DNA of 64,000 nucleotides from CAYRYU01 sp964428355 (GTDB lineage Bacteria; Muiribacteriota; Ozemobacteria; Ozemobacterales; Ozemobacteraceae). Position numbers and translations under genes: made by a program. The DNA is taken from contig CAYRYU010000002.1 in assembly GCA_964428355.1 (NCBI GenBank), forward strand, positions 1 to 64,000. The letters run 5' to 3'. The notes under the pieces were generated by a model, which was not told the DNA's origin, ran no database searches, and saw nothing but the letters and a program-made list of their open reading frames with translations. Below, in pieces: positions 55,480 through 63,560 of this stretch; within the stretch, counting starts at the first letter, position 1, and each line of letters starts with the position of its first letter.

Positions 55480-56658
55480 TCAGAAACCCAGGATCGAGCG
55501 AAGCTTGCTAAAGATTCCGCCCTGGACCTTCTGGGCCGACTCCTCACCGCGGATTGTCCTTGCAAGGTTCTGGATACCCTCGGTCAAGGGACTTCCCTCG
55601 CGCTCTTTGACATAGAGCTGCCCGGAATGCGAAGTCAGGATGGCATCCTCAGGGGCGTTGGGAAGGGTAAGGAAATCCCGTTTGAGGAAACCCTTGATTT
55701 CTTCGGCATTCAGGGTACCTGCGCGGCCTTCCTTGTTGATGAGAACCTTCACCTTGCTCTCCGGATACTTGAACTGGTTCATGATGTCGAGGACTTTCTT
55801 GAGAGCGAGCATGTGGCCGATCTCGGGGCTTCCCACGAGAAAAATGATGTTCGCAAGTTCCCAGGTGGTGATCGAAACGTCATCGATCTCGTTCTTGAGA
55901 TCCACGAGAACATAATCATGGGCCGCTTCGAGGCTCCAGAGGATCTTCTTGACGTGATCAGGACGGACAAGTTCGGCATACTCGGTTTTCGGAGGAGCAG
56001 CAAGGTAATTGTATCCGGGCCCCTGGCGCAGGAACTTGTTGATGGATTCACCGGTGATTTCCTGCTCCTGGATCAGCTCATGGATCGACAGCCCTACTTT
56101 TCCGTTCGAGTAGGTAAGGAGGTCACCGAAGCGAAGGTTGAAGTCGGCGACCGCAACTTTCTTCTGGCTCATCTCCGAAAGGGTGTAGGCAAGGTTCAAG
56201 GCGATGCTGGAGAGGCCCGTGCCTCCCTTGGGGCTGTACAACGCGATCATCTGAGCGCCCTCGCGTGCGAGCGGCTTGAGGGTTTCCCAGAGATCGGCTC
56301 TTGCGGAATCGACGAAAATGAATTCGTAGATGTCAAATTTCAGGACATCCTTGTGGTTCAGCTGGTGAGGCTCCTTGGGGGTAAGGGCACAGTTGTTCAG
56401 GAAGGTCCCGTTCGAGCTCTCGTTGTCCTGGATGAAGAATTTGCCATCCTTGAGCAAAACCGACGCGTGGTGCCGTGAGACCATATCGCTCGGGATCTGG
56501 AGGTCCCGGCCTTCCTCGCGGCCGATGGAGAAGCTTTCCTTCGCCAACTCGAAAGGTTTTCCCAGGAAAGGAGGGGTATTGCCGACCAGGTATTTCTTCT
56601 TTTCTTCCTCGGTTACGACAACCTTCCGAAACACGGTTTTCTTGGATTCATCAGCCAT
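55480..56658 (-). CDS. FHA domain fused to TadZ/CpaE-like atypical MinD ATPase
   Basis: 392 residues from ATG 56658 (GGGAGG 7 bases upstream). FHA domain at 41-115: SIGREEGRDL, SRHHASVLL, ESSNGTFLNN; this binds phosphothreonine. The ATPase fold follows (about 135-380): IALYSPKGGTGLSSIALNLA, VAVADFNLRFGDLL, VLVDLKNE. The P-loop reads KGGTGLSS: the second Lys of a normal deviant Walker A (KGGxGK) is missing, as described for TadZ/CpaE. It may localise a pilus or secretion complex in a phosphorylation-dependent way. Confidence 0.92.
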   Translation of the reverse strand: MADESKKTVFRKVVVTEEEKKKYLVGNTPPFLGKPFELAKESFSIGREEGRDLQIPSDMVSRHHASVLLKDGKFFIQDNESSNGTFLNNCALTPKEPHQLNHKDVLKFDIYEFIFVDSARADLWETLKPLAREGAQMIALYSPKGGTGLSSIALNLAYTLSEMSQKKVAVADFNLRFGDLLTYSNGKVGLSIHELIQEQEITGESINKFLRQGPGYNYLAAPPKTEYAELVRPDHVKKILWSLEAAHDYVLVDLKNEIDDVSITTWELANIIFLVGSPEIGHMLALKKVLDIMNQFKYPESKVKVLINKEGRAGTLNAEEIKGFLKRDFLTLPNAPEDAILTSHSGQLYVKEREGSPLTEGIQNLARTIRGEESAQKVQGGIFSKLRSILGF

Positions 56659-56811
56659 TTTCATTCCTCCCAGAGAAAAGTCGACCGAGTATAGCATAGC
56701 GCGACAAATTTGTTCAACCAGAACTTTTTCCGATTCCCGGGTGTTTGAAACCGCTCTGCAACTGCGATGACATTCACCTGCCCCCATCCCAACCAATTTT
56801 TCGGGAAAAGC

Positions 56812-56840
56812 TCGACAGAGAACGAGGTTTTTGCTAGGTT
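56812..56840 (+). promoter_or_regulatory. Candidate promoter of the SH3b/FG-GAP-like gene
   Basis: TCGACA (56812-56817), 17 bases, TAGGTT (56835-56840), ending about 37 bases before the ATG at 56877. Confidence 0.4.
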
Positions 56841-56876
56841 TCTCCTGGGAAAATGCCGCTTTTGGAGGTCAACGCC

Positions 56877-57842
56877 ATGAAGAGACCCGATAACGCCTTT
56901 CTGGTTCACATTCTGATGTTCATGCTCTGGATAAGTTTCCATGCCCCGCTCCCGGCATTTTGCGCACCGGGAGGAACCATAGGAAGGGGAGAATTCATTG
57001 ACTCTGAAGGAAATGTCCGCGAAACCCCTGACATCAAGGCCAAGATCCTCCAGATCCCGCCAAAAGGAACCCGGGTGAGCGTACTTCGTCAGCAAGGGAA
57101 ATGGTATCTGGTGGAGTTCGCCGACGGAAAAACGGGATGGACCAACCGGATCAACCTCAGGGTCGATACTGCCCCCGTTTCGGCTTTGGGTTCAACTCCG
57201 AAAAAAGAGGCTGGTGACGTGTCCGAGGGAACCACGGCTTCCCACACCTCCGAGTCATCGTCAAGGCCCGGAACCGTCCTGATGTTGGACCTGGACGGGG
57301 ACGGCAACCCCGAGGAAGTCTCCCTGGTTTGTTGGAAGATGCGAAACGGAGATCCAGACAATGCGGATTACCATCTTCAGGTCAGAAGCGGTTCCCAATC
57401 CCGGGGGATTCTCTGGGAGGACAAAGCGCATTCCCTCCCATTCTACATTGGCCACGCGGGCGTTGAAGACATCCAGATCGGGGGCGACCTTGATGGTGAC
57501 GGAAGAACCGAGATCCTGTCTCCGCGTGCCATTTCCGATGTCAGGCCTGTCCGGTTCAGGGTCCTCCGCTGGAATGACAGGGAAATGGTCGAGGTGGAAG
57601 GGGGTTACCTCTACGGCGATGGAGCACCCCCCAGGTCCTTTTTCTGGAGCCAGGGCGAGATAGAAGGAATGGCGGTCCTATGTTGGATAAGCAGGTTCCA
57701 CGGCTGGAAAGAGGGAAAGATCGAGGCGGAGGTGACCCTGCTGCGGGACGGACGACATTCCTTCGGAAAGGCCCTTTTGAAAGTCGGAAAGAGCGGTTTC
57801 GATTTCGAAAAGTGGGCAAGGGAGCCGGTGGACACACCCTGA
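56877..57842 (+). CDS. Exported SH3b protein with FG-GAP-like calcium loops
   Basis: 321 residues from ATG 56877 (GGAGG 8 bases upstream). Signal peptide (HILMFMLWISFHAPLPAF). An SH3b module (about 40-95: ETPDIKAKILQIPPKGTRVS) is followed by a region with two acidic loops, LMLDLDGDGNPEEV and GGDLDGDGRTEILSP. These are of the FG-GAP/VCBS calcium-binding kind. Probably envelope-associated; function unknown. Confidence 0.8.
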   Translation: MKRPDNAFLVHILMFMLWISFHAPLPAFCAPGGTIGRGEFIDSEGNVRETPDIKAKILQIPPKGTRVSVLRQQGKWYLVEFADGKTGWTNRINLRVDTAPVSALGSTPKKEAGDVSEGTTASHTSESSSRPGTVLMLDLDGDGNPEEVSLVCWKMRNGDPDNADYHLQVRSGSQSRGILWEDKAHSLPFYIGHAGVEDIQIGGDLDGDGRTEILSPRAISDVRPVRFRVLRWNDREMVEVEGGYLYGDGAPPRSFFWSQGEIEGMAVLCWISRFHGWKEGKIEAEVTLLRDGRHSFGKALLKVGKSGFDFEKWAREPVDTP

Positions 57843-58055
57843 CCTTTTCGATGAACCACTGCCGGAATTTCGGAGAAGATTGACGGAAATCGGGCAAGTG
57901 CGGTTCTTATCCGTGGAGGAAATCCCTGGGTCTGAGGCATGGGTTCCTCTTCTTCCCCATCGGTAAGGAAATGGCAAGGGTTTTGCTCTCAATTTCTGTA
58001 AGTGAATCCGGTTGTTCTTCTTAAGAGATCAGAATCTAGTGGGGAGAAGAATCCG

Positions 58056-59171
58056 ATGAAGAATCCGGGCCGAAGTTCTTTTTTTGTTGCATTGTCCCTC
58101 GTTCTCGCTCTTTCCGGAAGCCTCCTGGCAGACAACCCCCAGGATTTTAGGCCTCTACTGGAAGGAATCAAGGATTCCGGCATCCGAACAACTCTCGAAA
58201 GGTCAATAAGTGCCGGCCTGATAAGCGATTGCAAGGATTTCGAAAATGCCCTCGACCTTGCCTGGAGCCGCCGGAATTCCGGGAAGGTCAACGGTGGCCA
58301 GGGCGAGCTTGCCCGAAAGATCCAGAAGCTTTGCGAGGGGCTGGCGGAAAAGGATGCCGATGCCATCCGGGGCGTCACGATCGATGGCCGGGACCGGCTC
58401 TTCACCAGACTGGATTGCCGCATCCCCCCGAGCTACCTTGCGACCGTGGAACTGGCAAAGAACTTCAACCCCAAAGTCGGGACTGCGGAACTTCCCCGTT
58501 TTGAAAAGCAGATCGACGAGTATTTCCGGTCCATCGCCAACGACCCGGTCATCAGGCATGCCCTTTCCATCACCGGAACCACCATAGACGACATGAAAAT
58601 GAACTGGTTCGGATCCGGAGCGGGATTCGAACATGTGCTGTGCGGGGAGATGAAAAGCAGTTCCGTCAGCGGCTATCACTGGTGGTTCAAGTTCTACTCC
58701 GATGAACAGGACGGCAGGGCCCGGTACGAAAGAAGCGTCGACCACAAGGGCGATACCCACATCTTCACCGGACGCTTCACCTGGGACCCGGACGGCTCCG
58801 GCCCGCTTCCCAAGCTTTCGAAGAGCAAGGGCGGGTTCACGATCGGGAACTCCGCTCAGGTCATCCTCGCCATGGGCCATATCGCGATCGAAACCGCCAG
58901 AAGCGGTCATCAGGCCCCATCGGGGATCCAGTTCAAAGCCGACATCAACGGGCAGACATACGTTTGGCAGCTCTACACCATGAACGGGACCATCCGAAGC
59001 CTCTATCCCATCTGTGGAAGCGGAGACAGCCAAGGTGATCGAGACCCCTCCCCTGCGGGACCCGCAGGCGAGTGTTTCGGGGACCCCTCCTTTTCCATCC
59101 AGGAGTATTACGATCTCGAAGCAGAAACCCTCGGTGAGCTCCCCCACGAAGATACCTCCTCCTTGAACTGA
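58056..59171 (+). CDS. Secreted EndoU-family ribonuclease-like protein
   Basis: 371 residues from ATG 58056 (GGGGAGAAG upstream). A signal peptide (FFVALSLVLALSGSLLA) and a helical N-terminal half precede an EndoU-type domain (about 150-345): GFEHVLCGEMKSSSVSGYHW (His193, His208), WFKFYSDEQDG, GGFTIGNSAQVILAMGHIA and YVWQLYTMNGTIRSLYP. These align with the two catalytic His of XendoU nucleases. Bacterial relatives are often toxins of polymorphic systems or secreted RNases. No immunity gene is evident. The C-terminal ~45 residues are Pro/Gly/Asp-rich. Confidence 0.8.
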   Translation: MKNPGRSSFFVALSLVLALSGSLLADNPQDFRPLLEGIKDSGIRTTLERSISAGLISDCKDFENALDLAWSRRNSGKVNGGQGELARKIQKLCEGLAEKDADAIRGVTIDGRDRLFTRLDCRIPPSYLATVELAKNFNPKVGTAELPRFEKQIDEYFRSIANDPVIRHALSITGTTIDDMKMNWFGSGAGFEHVLCGEMKSSSVSGYHWWFKFYSDEQDGRARYERSVDHKGDTHIFTGRFTWDPDGSGPLPKLSKSKGGFTIGNSAQVILAMGHIAIETARSGHQAPSGIQFKADINGQTYVWQLYTMNGTIRSLYPICGSGDSQGDRDPSPAGPAGECFGDPSFSIQEYYDLEAETLGELPHEDTSSLN

Positions 59172-59216
59172 TACCTTGCAAAAAACACACCCCGTGAGCC
59201 TGAGCGGAGGTATCTT
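59149..59216. repeat. 11-bp inverted repeat spanning the EndoU stop codon
   Basis: AAGATACCTCC (59149-59159) is the reverse complement of GGAGGTATCTT (59206-59216); the TGA stop (59169-59171) is in the loop. Confidence 0.5.
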
Positions 59217-59267
59217 ATGGGGTCCTTTTCCAGGCGCGGGGGTGTAATCCCCAAAAGCGAACCCAGG

Positions 59268-59297
59268 ATCCTCCGGGAAACCGGAGGATTTTTTTTG
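59268..59297 (+). terminator. Intrinsic terminator after EndoU
   Basis: ATCCTCCGG, loop GAAA, CCGGAGGAT, then a run of T. Confidence 0.92.
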
Positions 59298-59323
59298 ACA
59301 CCATTCCACAACATGGGTATGAT
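59295..59323 (+). promoter_or_regulatory. Sigma-70 consensus promoter of the prepilin-like gene
   Basis: TTGACA (59295-59300), 17 bases, TATGAT (59318-59323). It abuts the preceding terminator, so the next gene is an independent unit. Confidence 0.82.
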
Positions 59324-59355
59324 ATGCCCTAACCTGAAGTGAAAAGGGTTTCAGC

Positions 59356-59949
59356 GTGAACGAACGGACAATGGCGCTGGGCATTCTTCTATTGTGCCTG
59401 GCGGTTTTGAGTTTGGTGGGGATTCTTTTCATCGGAAACCCCACCGAGCCGATATCCAATTCGTTCCCGATCGTAGGGCCTCCCCCGATCACGGATGTAC
59501 TTCCCCCCGGCTCGGGAACGGAGAGCATCCTGGAGGTCCTGCAGTTCCAGAAGGCCCACCACGAATTCCAACAGTCTTACCTGAACCTCATGCAGAAAAT
59601 CGGCTCCGCCGTTCCAAAGCCGATCGATATCAAGGAGCAGCGACTTCTGTACAGCGAATATTCAAGGTCAGCCCGAAAGTATCGGGAGGTAATGAAAAAA
59701 CTGGTCGATTACCAGAAGGATTCGAAGCTCAGATGTTTTGCCCAGATGAAATCGTTGATCCTGGGCATCCTTTACTACGACAAGAAGCACCAGAAGAAGA
59801 TGTCAAAATTCGACCCACAAAAGCTCCTCGAGGAGGGGGCACTGAAGGAGATTCCCCGATGCCCGAACGGTGGGGAATACATGATCATCTTCAGGGATAA
59901 CAGAAGGCATTTCCGCTGTTCACTTCACGGAAACCTTCGCCAGAACTGA
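59356..59949 (+). CDS. Membrane-anchored protein with prepilin-like C-terminal motif
   Basis: 197 residues from GTG 59356 (ATG 59374 possible). N-terminal membrane helix (MALGILLLCLAVLSLVGILFI), then a Pro-rich linker and a helical region. The C terminus reads IPRCPNGGEYMIIF then HFRCSLHG. This Cys-Pro-x-Gly-Gly ... Cys-Ser-x-His-Gly pattern is common in short prepilins of Riflebacteria- and Lentisphaerae-type genomes. A canonical prepilin leader is missing. Confidence 0.65.
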   Translation: MNERTMALGILLLCLAVLSLVGILFIGNPTEPISNSFPIVGPPPITDVLPPGSGTESILEVLQFQKAHHEFQQSYLNLMQKIGSAVPKPIDIKEQRLLYSEYSRSARKYREVMKKLVDYQKDSKLRCFAQMKSLILGILYYDKKHQKKMSKFDPQKLLEEGALKEIPRCPNGGEYMIIFRDNRRHFRCSLHGNLRQN

Positions 59950-59962
59950 AACTCCCGGTGGG

Positions 59963-60118
59963 TCAATCCCGGTCGGAGTTCAGGGGTTCCGAAGCCTCCT
60001 CGTTGTCGCCTGGGAAAAAGACTTCCAGAAGTTCAACGAGCGTCCGGACGAATAGAACCCCGACTCCTACGGAAAAGAGGATAGTCAGAGTCACGGCGAA
60101 GATGACTTCTTTCAGCAT
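59963..60118 (-). CDS. 51-residue single-span membrane protein
   Basis: Sequence begins MLKEVIFAVTLTILFSVGVG, continues LFVRTLVELLEVF and ends in an acidic tail with NSDRD and a TGA stop. GGGAG lies about nine bases upstream. One membrane helix (about 5-28). It lies downstream of degP on the same strand, beyond the terminator. It looks real because of the ribosome-binding site, membrane helix and intact frame. No family recognised. Confidence 0.6.
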   Translation of the reverse strand: MLKEVIFAVTLTILFSVGVGVLFVRTLVELLEVFFPGDNEEASEPLNSDRD

Positions 60119-60156
60119 TCCCTACTCCCGAACGGTGTGATGCCTCTTAATATCGG

Positions 60157-60185
60157 CCAAAAAAGCCGGTTTCCTTAACACCGGC
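60157..60185 (-). terminator. Intrinsic terminator of degP
   Basis: On the minus strand GCCGGT and ACCGGC form the stem, followed by TTTTTT; about 130 bases after the degP stop. Confidence 0.85.
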
Positions 60186-60314
60186 AGGAGCCGGAGCCTA
60201 CATAAGCGGGGAAGAAGGTGAATGCGCAACAGAGCCGGTATCTTTTTCTGAAAAGAGGAAGGGGGGAGGCTGAGCCCGCACAGCTCTTTGCCCCCCCCCG
60301 ATTTGGGGCGAAGA

Positions 60315-61823
60315 CTACTTTCCGGATTTCTCCGGGATAACGAGGAACATTGGAGAACCATCTCTTAGAACGAGGAAGACCGAGCTCTTTTTCGCCGGGA
60401 TTCCTTCGACAATGGCTTTCTCGAGCGAAGCCCGATCCTTAACGGGTTGCCCGTTTACCTGGGTGATCACGTCCTGGACTTCCAACCCACCCTCCTCGGC
60501 GGTGGAGCCCTCCTCGACTTCGGTCACGACCAGGCCCTCCTTGGATTCGAGCTTGAGGGACCTGGCGGTCTCGGAATCGAGCGGCTTGAAGGTGAATCCC
60601 AGATCACGGTTTTGGGGCCTGGAATCGCTTTCCTCGCCCCCGGACTTGTTCACGAGGTCTTCAGGATCCTTGAGCCCGTAGGTTTTCGGCATCCGTTCGA
60701 GCTTCACTGGAATGGAAACTTCTTTCCCGTTTCGCAGGATCTTGACTTCGATCGTGTCCCCCACTTTCTTCGAAAGAACGAACTTCTGGACGTCGTTGGT
60801 CGATTCCATGGTCTTGCCGTCGATCGACCGGATGATGTCCATCGGCTTTATTCCTGCCTTTCCGGCCGGGGTGTCGGGCCCGAGTTCCATGACCACCGCT
60901 CCCGACCGGTCCTCGAGGGAAAAGTGTTCGGCGAGTTCAGGAGTCAAGCCCTGCATGCTGATTCCCATGAAGGGGCGCTCGACCGAGCCGTTGTTCACGA
61001 TCTGGTGCGCAACCCTGACGACCATGTTCGAGGGGATCGCGAACCCGATTCCTGAACCCGGGGCGGCGAAGATGAGAGTGTTGATCCCGATCACCTTTCC
61101 GTCAAGATCTACCAGCGGACCCCCTGAATTTCCGGGGTTGATGCTGGCATCGGTCTGGATGAAATCCTCGATCGGGGACGCCCCGATTCCGGACCGCCGA
61201 AGAGCGCTGACAACCCCGACGGTCACGGATTTTTCGAGGCCAAGGGGGTTGCCCACAGCGATACACCACTGTCCGACCTCAACCTGATCGGAATCAGCGA
61301 ATCTGGCTGGCTGAAGCGGGGTTTTTGGCTCGACTTTGATGACGGCAAGGTCGCTCTGGGGATCCTGGCCGACAATCTTCGCCTTGAGTTCCTTCCCATC
61401 GGAGAATTTGACCAGGATACTCGTTGCTCCCTTCACCACATGATTGTTGGTAAGGATCGTCCCCTTCTCATCGTAAACGACACCGGAACCGGCGGCTTCG
61501 TTCTTGAAGGGGGAACGCCCCTTGGGAAGCCCCTTCTTGTTGGGCATCCGCTTGAAGAACTCCTTGAAAAGATCGTCGAAAGGGCTGCCCTCGGGGAACT
61601 GGTCGGAAGGGTCCATCCATTGGACTCCCGAGGAAGAGGACCTCTCGACGCGGATGTTCACAACGCTTGGCTGGAGGAGCTTCGCCACCTGGATGAAGGA
61701 TGACTGGAGCTCCTTCGCGGCATTGGATGCCTGGGCCCAAACGGGAATGGAGGGGCCGAAAACCGAAACCGAGACCGCCAGCAAGACGATTGCTATGCGA
61801 GACGTTCCTGAAAACGTGTTCAT
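60315..61823 (-). CDS. degP: Periplasmic serine protease DegP/HtrA
   Basis: 502 residues. Signal peptide (LLAVSVSVFGPSIPVWAQA). Trypsin-like domain with the full triad: TNNHVVKGA (His), SDLAVIKV (Asp), NPGNSGGPL (Ser). Two PDZ domains follow: FMGISMQGLTPELAEHF, and a second ending EVQDVITQVNGQPVKDR. Quality control of envelope proteins. AAAGGAG precedes ATG 61823. Divergent from the sugar-nucleotide gene. Confidence 0.97.
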   Translation of the reverse strand: MNTFSGTSRIAIVLLAVSVSVFGPSIPVWAQASNAAKELQSSFIQVAKLLQPSVVNIRVERSSSSGVQWMDPSDQFPEGSPFDDLFKEFFKRMPNKKGLPKGRSPFKNEAAGSGVVYDEKGTILTNNHVVKGATSILVKFSDGKELKAKIVGQDPQSDLAVIKVEPKTPLQPARFADSDQVEVGQWCIAVGNPLGLEKSVTVGVVSALRRSGIGASPIEDFIQTDASINPGNSGGPLVDLDGKVIGINTLIFAAPGSGIGFAIPSNMVVRVAHQIVNNGSVERPFMGISMQGLTPELAEHFSLEDRSGAVVMELGPDTPAGKAGIKPMDIIRSIDGKTMESTNDVQKFVLSKKVGDTIEVKILRNGKEVSIPVKLERMPKTYGLKDPEDLVNKSGGEESDSRPQNRDLGFTFKPLDSETARSLKLESKEGLVVTEVEEGSTAEEGGLEVQDVITQVNGQPVKDRASLEKAIVEGIPAKKSSVFLVLRDGSPMFLVIPEKSGK

Positions 61824-62054
61824 CTGGATTCTCCTTTGCTTCGGTGAGATCCCGGGAATCGAAAATCCCTGAGTCGAAATGTTTGACCGATCTTTGGGGC
61901 AAAAGTTCCTTCGAAATTCCGAGGATTCATGATATGAGATTTCACCCGGATTTGCACTCCCACCAAGAACTGGCGCTCCACTCTGGATTTGCGCCCCTTG
62001 ACCTTTTTCCCGCGAGGTGGTTCAATGCTCAACCATAAAACCAAGGAGAATCGT

Positions 62055-62990
62055 ATGCGGATACTTGTTTCGGGCGGGGCGGGCTTCATCGGATCCCATC
62101 TCGTGGATCGCCTAGTTTCCGAGGGTCATTCCGTGATCGTAGTCGACAACTTCGTGACCGGATCCCGAGAGAACCTCTCCCATCATCTCGAGGGGGGGGC
62201 GGTAACCGTCGTCGAACACAACATCTCCCAACCATTTTTCCTCGACGGGAAGATCGACCGGATTTTCCATCTGGCTTCCCCCGCCAGCCCGGTGGATTAC
62301 CTGAAAATACCAATTCAGACGTTGAAAGTCGGGGCACTGGGGACCCACAACATCCTTGGAATAGCGAAGAAACATGGAGCCAGGGTTCTCCTGGCATCGA
62401 CCTCCGAAGTTTATGGCGACCCACTGGAGCACCCCCAAAGGGAAACCTACTGGGGAAACGTCAACCCCGTTGGCCCAAGGTCTTGTTACGATGAGGCAAA
62501 GAGGTTCGCTGAAGCCTTGATGGTTTCATACCATTCGATGCATTCCATCGACATCCGGATCTCCCGTATCTTCAACACTTATGGACCGAGGATGCGGCTC
62601 GACGACGGACGTGTGGTACCCTCGTTCATTTCCCAGGCCCTCAGGGGTGAAGATCTCACAGTTTTCGGAAAGGGAGACCAGACCCGGAGCTTCTGCTACG
62701 TTTCCGACCTTGTCGGAGGGCTCGTGGCCCTGATGGAGAAAGGTGACAACCGCCCCGTCAATCTCGGGAACCCCGAAGAGTTGACCATCCGGGAGTTCGC
62801 CGTCCGGATCAGGGACCTCGTCGACCCTTCGCTCAGGATCATCGAGAAACCCCTCCCGGTGGATGACCCCCGAAGAAGACGCCCCGACATAACGCGCGCG
62901 ATGGAACTGCTCGGATGGTCCCCCAAAACTCCATTAACCGCCGGCCTCGAGAAAACGATAGCCTGGGCGAGAGAAAGGATTTCGAAATGA
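62055..62990 (+). CDS. UDP-glucuronate decarboxylase-like (UDP-xylose synthase) NAD-dependent epimerase/dehydratase
   Basis: 311 residues from ATG 62055 (AAGGAGAATCGT upstream). Extended SDR: VSGGAGFIGSHLVDRL (Gly-rich NAD motif), HLASPASPVDYLKIPIQTLK (a UXS signature), STSEVYGDP, YDEAKRFAEAL (YxxxK), RISRIFNTYGPRM, RSFCYVSDLVGGL. It should convert UDP-glucuronate to UDP-xylose for surface polysaccharide. Overlaps hpt (ATGA). Confidence 0.92.
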   Translation: MRILVSGGAGFIGSHLVDRLVSEGHSVIVVDNFVTGSRENLSHHLEGGAVTVVEHNISQPFFLDGKIDRIFHLASPASPVDYLKIPIQTLKVGALGTHNILGIAKKHGARVLLASTSEVYGDPLEHPQRETYWGNVNPVGPRSCYDEAKRFAEALMVSYHSMHSIDIRISRIFNTYGPRMRLDDGRVVPSFISQALRGEDLTVFGKGDQTRSFCYVSDLVGGLVALMEKGDNRPVNLGNPEELTIREFAVRIRDLVDPSLRIIEKPLPVDDPRRRRPDITRAMELLGWSPKTPLTAGLEKTIAWARERISK

Positions 62991-63538
62991 CCGACCTCCA
63001 TCCACAACTTGCCAAGGTCCTGATTTCGGAAGATCAGCTTCAAACGAGGATCCGCGAGTTGGGCGGGCAGATCACGCGTGATTACCAGGGTCAGGAGGTG
63101 TTGCTGGTCTGCATCCTGAAGGGGGCCTTCCTGTTCCTGGCGGACCTCTGCCGGTCCATCGACCTGCCGCAGAAGGTCGAGTTCATGGCAATAAGCAGCT
63201 ACGGCCACGCAACGGAAAGCTCGGGGGTGGTCCGGATCATCAAGGACCTCAACGAAAGCATCGAGGACAAGCACGTGATCGTGGTCGAGGACATCTGCGA
63301 CACCGGATTGACCCTGTCCTACCTGGCGGGAATCCTCCGCGGCCGAAACCCGAGATCGTTGAAGATCTGCGTCCTTTGCGACAAACCCCAATGCCACAAG
63401 AAAGATGTCCCCATAGATTACTGCGGCTTCGTCCTACCCAACGAGTTCGTGGTAGGTTACGGTCTCGATTTCAAGGACCTTCTCAGGAACCTTCCATACA
63501 TCGGGGTCCTGAAACCCGAAATGTACCGGGGAAGCTGA
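62987..63538 (+). CDS. hpt: Hypoxanthine phosphoribosyltransferase
   Basis: 183 residues. ISEDQLQTRIRELGGQITRD, LLVCILKGAFLFLADL, and the PRPP motif VIVVEDICDTGLTLSYL are diagnostic, as is VVGYGLDFKDLLRNLPYIGV near the end. Purine salvage. Starts at ATG 62987, overlapping the upstream stop; the open frame back to 62915 is not used. Confidence 0.97.
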   Translation: MTDLHPQLAKVLISEDQLQTRIRELGGQITRDYQGQEVLLVCILKGAFLFLADLCRSIDLPQKVEFMAISSYGHATESSGVVRIIKDLNESIEDKHVIVVEDICDTGLTLSYLAGILRGRNPRSLKICVLCDKPQCHKKDVPIDYCGFVLPNEFVVGYGLDFKDLLRNLPYIGVLKPEMYRGS

Positions 63539-63560
63539 GGGGCGCCACAGGAGGTCTTCC

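Noticed and set aside
54661..56478. 605-residue open frame on plus opposite the kinase and FHA-ATPase
   Set aside because: Antisense shadow of two genes with unmistakable motifs; no ribosome-binding site or family.
58203..59528. 441-residue minus-strand open frame
   Set aside because: Lies opposite the EndoU-like gene and crosses its terminator and the next promoter.
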